Below are positions 39,201 through 42,064 of a stretch of 42,064 nt of DNA, one piece after another; the first letter of the stretch is position 1, and each line of letters opens with the position of its first letter. The position numbers and the translations under genes are program-made. The stretch is from an uncultured Clostridia bacterium. Its GTDB lineage: Bacteria > Bacillota > Clostridia > TANB77 > CAG-465. A model generated the notes under the pieces. It was not told where the DNA came from. It did not search any database and was given only the letters and a program-made list of their open reading frames with translations. The DNA lies in assembly GCA_947630145.1 (NCBI GenBank), contig CANRGL010000009.1, positions 1 to 42,064 of the forward strand. The letters run 5' to 3'.

Positions 39201-41821
39201 GTCCACTGTAGTAGGTTTCTGTGTGATATAAGCATTCTAAATAAAGATTTAATAAATGCATTTAAGCATATATATGACTTATAAGGTATAGTTACAAAGT
39301 TAAAACACATTGTTAGAAAATCAGCATCTATACCATGAATTATAGGTATATATTGTACCTCTTTAGAATGTCTTATTTTACCAAAAAGTAGTACATCAAT
39401 TATTGATATTATACTTCCAAAGTTAATAGATGCAAAAACTATAAGGCAAGTCATCGCAAATACTTTAGTTGAAACAAAACATGAAAGAATAATTGCAATT
39501 AAAGATATAACATCTAAAAGTGGTCTTCTTAAATTATCAAAAATCTTCCATTTTGATAAATAATTTAACTTTGACTTAGGGCTTATTAACCAACGTATAA
39601 TTTGCATATCTCCTCTGTACCATCTATGAGACCTTTTCATATATGCAATATAATTTCTAGGAAAACCATCTTGTACTTCTATATCTGATGCAAGCCCTGC
39701 TCTTAGTATAGAGCCTTCAAGCAAATCATGAGACAATACCAAATTTTCTGGTATTTCATCAGCTACTAATTTATCGAAAAGTTCTATATTATATATTCCT
39801 TTTCCACAAAAAATTGCTTCACCAAAAACGTCTTGGTATACATCACTTACAGCTGTAGTGTAAATATCAAGTCCACCAAAGCCTCCAAATATTTTAGAAA
39901 ATATTGATTTATTTGCGTCTTCTATATCAAGGCCAACAGAAGGTTGTATTAATCCATAACCTTTTTTTACAATCTTACCGTTTTTAGACAAAATTGGTTT
40001 ATTTAAAGGATGTGCGACAATTGATACTAAATCCTTTGCTGTATTAAGTGACAAATTAGTGTCTTCATCTATTGTAATTGCATATTTTGCATTAATAATA
40101 TCATCATATATTAGATGAAACTTTTTATCTATATCTTTTTTAGTTAATTTACCAAGTACTAATTTATTAAACTCTAAAAGTGCACCTCTTTTTCTTTCCC
40201 AACCCATGTAGCATTTTTCACCTTTTGAATAAACACGTTTTCTATATAAAAAGTTAAATAAAGGATGAGTAGATGGATATTTTTCATTTAATTGTTTTAA
40301 TTTATTTTTTGCATAATTTATAATTTTTTTATCAATATCTATTACTTCTTTATTACTAGATACACAATCCCCAATTAACATATAATAAATGTTGTCACTA
40401 CGATTAGCAAGATAAGTCATCTCCATTTTATTTAACATTGCATCCAATTTTTCAATAGATGAAATAATAGTTGGCATAACAACATATGATACATTATCCA
40501 CATCTACAGTTTTTGCAAAATCAAATCTTGGCAAGATTTCTGGACGTAATGCTTTTCTAAAGAAATAATTAACTAATTTTTGTGAAACTTCAAAAGAAAG
40601 TATAAACACAATAATATATGCAATTATAGTAGCTACAACAGAGTTAAAACTAAATAAGTTATAACTTATAAGTATAGTAAATTCTAAAGATAATAATGTT
40701 ATAATGATAAGATACCATATTGCCTTAGTTGGTACAATAAATTTATTATATATAATATCAGCAAAGTATGGTTTTTTAAGTTCTTTTTTTAATAAATATC
40801 TATATTCACCTATTAAAAAGAATCCAACATGTTTCTTATATTTTTTTGAACATTCAACCGCTTTTTTAGCAACATATACCTCTGATAAATTGTACTTTTT
40901 AGCAAGTTTTATAATATATTGTCTATATCTAGTTTTAGTTTTATAATCACATTTTTTAAACTCATTAGTATAATCATCTTTTAAAGCTTCATCAATTTTA
41001 TTAACTTTTTCAAATATTTCTCTAAAATTAATTCCTTGTATTTGTTTATATGCAAGTATAGCTCTACCTATATATTCTGTAGTTTTGGCTATTTCCATAT
41101 GTTCCTTAATTATAGCTTCTTCAATTGTAAAACCTATTTTTTCAGATTCATCTTTTAGTCTTTCAAAATATTTTTCCCCTTTTTGCCCTAATTCTTTTAG
41201 TCTATATGACATATATTCAATAAAAGCTGTATTAGCAGTTTTTATATGATTTTCATTTAATATATAGTCTTTAAAGTTTATATTTTTAATAGAATTTGCA
41301 AAAAAATCCTTAATAGTTTTATCGACATTACTATCTGATAAAATTAACTGTTCAACTTCTATTTTTTTTAATTGTGAATTAGTAATATTTACACAAATTC
41401 TTGAAATAAATTTTATAAGTGCAATTTTCAACATAAGTATAAATAAGTCTAGTTCTTCAGATGTAAGATATGAAAGTTTTTGATGTTCTTTTAGACAATT
41501 TAATATTAAATTTTGATCAACGTAACCTGTATTTTCCTCAACTAATTCATATGCTAGATAAAAAATTGAAATATACTTGTCGCCATCATGTGTCTTTATT
41601 ACAGGAAGTCGTTTTGATTTAAGTGATTTTTTTGCCTCTTTTATTTCTTCATACTGTTCTTCTATAATATACATATTATCTAATATCCACTGTCCTGCAG
41701 AATGAATAGGAATTTTTAATTCATAACTACTTTCTAAAAGTAGATGAGTTTTGCATATAATATCATAATTTAATTTTGCCTCTTTAAATATTGAATTTAA
41801 TGTATGTTTCATCAACTTCAA
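36209..41821 (-). CDS. Cyclic beta-1,2-glucan synthase-like protein (GT84 + glycoamylase-like domain + C-terminal sandwich domain)
   Basis: TM clusters around a GT-A domain: ITIDEDTNL, GEAIFCGKGIY, LSHDLLEGS, RSHRWYRGDMQIIRW (QxxRW-like); then SGNFIATLYVAKQFLLELL...SESRTTSLIAIASRQV...LLSWSGTAFEYFMPYLF...WGISESAY...VKTYMAHHQGMIL (glycoamylase-like). Confidence 0.88.
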   Translation of the reverse strand: MKLMKHTLNSIFKEAKLNYDIICKTHLLLESSYELKIPIHSAGQWILDNMYIIEEQYEEIKEAKKSLKSKRLPVIKTHDGDKYISIFYLAYELVEENTGYVDQNLILNCLKEHQKLSYLTSEELDLFILMLKIALIKFISRICVNITNSQLKKIEVEQLILSDSNVDKTIKDFFANSIKNINFKDYILNENHIKTANTAFIEYMSYRLKELGQKGEKYFERLKDESEKIGFTIEEAIIKEHMEIAKTTEYIGRAILAYKQIQGINFREIFEKVNKIDEALKDDYTNEFKKCDYKTKTRYRQYIIKLAKKYNLSEVYVAKKAVECSKKYKKHVGFFLIGEYRYLLKKELKKPYFADIIYNKFIVPTKAIWYLIIITLLSLEFTILISYNLFSFNSVVATIIAYIIVFILSFEVSQKLVNYFFRKALRPEILPRFDFAKTVDVDNVSYVVMPTIISSIEKLDAMLNKMEMTYLANRSDNIYYMLIGDCVSSNKEVIDIDKKIINYAKNKLKQLNEKYPSTHPLFNFLYRKRVYSKGEKCYMGWERKRGALLEFNKLVLGKLTKKDIDKKFHLIYDDIINAKYAITIDEDTNLSLNTAKDLVSIVAHPLNKPILSKNGKIVKKGYGLIQPSVGLDIEDANKSIFSKIFGGFGGLDIYTTAVSDVYQDVFGEAIFCGKGIYNIELFDKLVADEIPENLVLSHDLLEGSILRAGLASDIEVQDGFPRNYIAYMKRSHRWYRGDMQIIRWLISPKSKLNYLSKWKIFDNLRRPLLDVISLIAIILSCFVSTKVFAMTCLIVFASINFGSIISIIDVLLFGKIRHSKEVQYIPIIHGIDADFLTMCFNFVTIPYKSYICLNAFIKSLFRMLISHRNLLQWTTGEVLDKTSKNTLMYYYVNMISNVLVGLFIVFVPFMYKNIGIDLYFDFKIFIGLAMVMSPLFAYLLGKDHLFGRRKRLDEKENEEILEIGKRTWNFFDSMMSEVNNYLPTDNFQENRRYKIANRTSSTNIGFAVLSIIDAYDLKFINKKECILRLQKLFGTIEKLEKWNGHLYNWYNIKTLEPLRPRFISTVDSGNFIATLYVAKQFLLELLGTTNFEKDNLTDDKDIINEIINIIEKIILDTDFTVLYDTSRNLFSIGYAQESGKLVDSYYDMLMSESRTTSLIAIASRQVTSKHWFALSRNLVKVDGYKGLLSWSGTAFEYFMPYLFNKSYPHTLIDQSLFFTLYSQIKYAKQNNVTWGISESAYSVKDDMLNYQYKEFGIPWLGLKRGLNNYLVIAPYASILMLEYSPIKVYKNIRRLKKLGLYSSFGFYESIDYTKENLDEGKDSEIVKTYMAHHQGMILTAINNYLNFGTIQNRFHKNPDIRACEILLKERERMKAKIKKKINDNSNKFKQKDTNKYTTHITCTYAEKEYVSENPDFKQDLNIAFLKGSNMSELVTNTGSSFIKYKDKILNKQRYTELETTGNFVYITDKTTGNTFSATDGDILSKNNKNNTKCVWTSGLNRVENYIEDGNLETTTTTFISPEYNVEIKKVSMYNNSNLRKEILINTYLEPAMTDYMTNVVHPSFSNLQIETYYDDQLDILVASKRKKNEEDTELYVYAKLIGIDLDKEIETEKQKLIKNPDMAYTEGVVKYPLWPILSYRATIILNPHERQEFYYILGISDSKYKISNCIINLDIEGIDEQYKLCNELNSIQARYLKLQNGKAQVYNNILKDIFFKKSNINNNKFWDESLNQSLLWKYSISGDIPIILVYVDKIENAGIINEVINFMDYIKSRKIDVDIVVLIDEMKKQNGPIYNYLKSRLDRAVFSDVTRGNIFLLNINTLNKNEIDLLSFLAKRYIKDVSELLTVSEENDTAEELLYKDLTNNEIEEE

Positions 41822-41920
41822 CCCCTCATTAGAATAAATTAACTTACCTTATAATTATATATTATATAAAAACTTTTTACAATATTTAAAATAAATTTTT
41901 ACTACTAAAAATGATAAAAT

Positions 41921-41972
41921 AAAAGTAACCAAAAAAGGGAAAATAAAAACTACCAATATTGGTTACTTTTTT
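41921..41972. terminator. Hairpin with T tract in the divergent intergenic region
   Basis: AAAAGTAACCA ... TGGTTACTTTTTT; contains the palindrome ACCAATATTGGT (41952-41963). Confidence 0.55.
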
Positions 41973-41999
41973 GATATATATAAAATATTTTGATATACT
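41971..41999 (+). promoter_or_regulatory. Putative sigma-A promoter with extended -10 for the truncated last gene
   Basis: TTGATA (41971-41976), 17-nt spacer, TGaTATACT with TATACT at 41994-41999. Confidence 0.7.
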
Positions 42000-42026
42000 T
42001 CTTTACGTAGGAAAGGAGTATATCAA

Positions 42027-42064
42027 ATGAAAGAAAAATTTAAAAATATGAAAGGACAATTAGA
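42027..42064 (+). CDS. Start of a CDS truncated by the window edge (MKEKFKNMKGQL...)
   Basis: GGAAAGGAG RBS followed by ATG; promoter immediately upstream; open to window end. Confidence 0.5.
   Translation, partial: MKEKFKNMKGQL

Noticed and set aside
1-42064. CRISPR arrays, tRNA/rRNA genes, IS elements, prophage modules
   Set aside because: No regularly spaced repeats, tRNA-like CCA ends, transposase or phage structural motifs seen in any translated frame provided.

Overview
This 42 kb window is very AT-rich and looks like chromosome from a low-GC Bacillota, probably a Clostridia-type lineage (inferred from gene content and codon usage). Most of it is housekeeping: rny, ymdB, cysE, an abrB-family regulator, rlmH, walJ/yycJ, murA, rpmE, prmC, whiA, hemW, polA, an SLT transglycosylase, yebC, a Xer-type recombinase, an MGDG-synthase-like glycosyltransferase, yigZ, clpX, clpP, tig, and a cyclic beta-1,2-glucan synthase-like locus. 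I saw no CRISPR array, rRNA, tRNA, IS element or prophage. The observations most worth a second look are: (1) a short LysM (YneA-like) gene whose canonical TTGACA-N17-TATAAT promoter carries two LexA/DinR-type boxes; (2) a perfect 13-bp inverted repeat bracketing a 127-aa orphan ORF just upstream of a tyrosine recombinase; (3) an NdvB/ChvB-like cyclic glucan synthase split into two tightly coupled genes; (4) a three-gene split acyl-CoA-dehydratase-activase/DUF2229-type system inserted between rny and ymdB; (5) a DUF1385-PrmC fusion overlapping a short whiA; (6) a ferritin-like protein with a C-terminal Cys motif, next to an orphan membrane protein; (7) an SNase-like protein whose catalytic residues appear lost; and (8) a 10-bp inverted repeat overlapping the -10 element and RBS of the truncated last gene. 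All family assignments come from reading motifs by eye; no searches were run.
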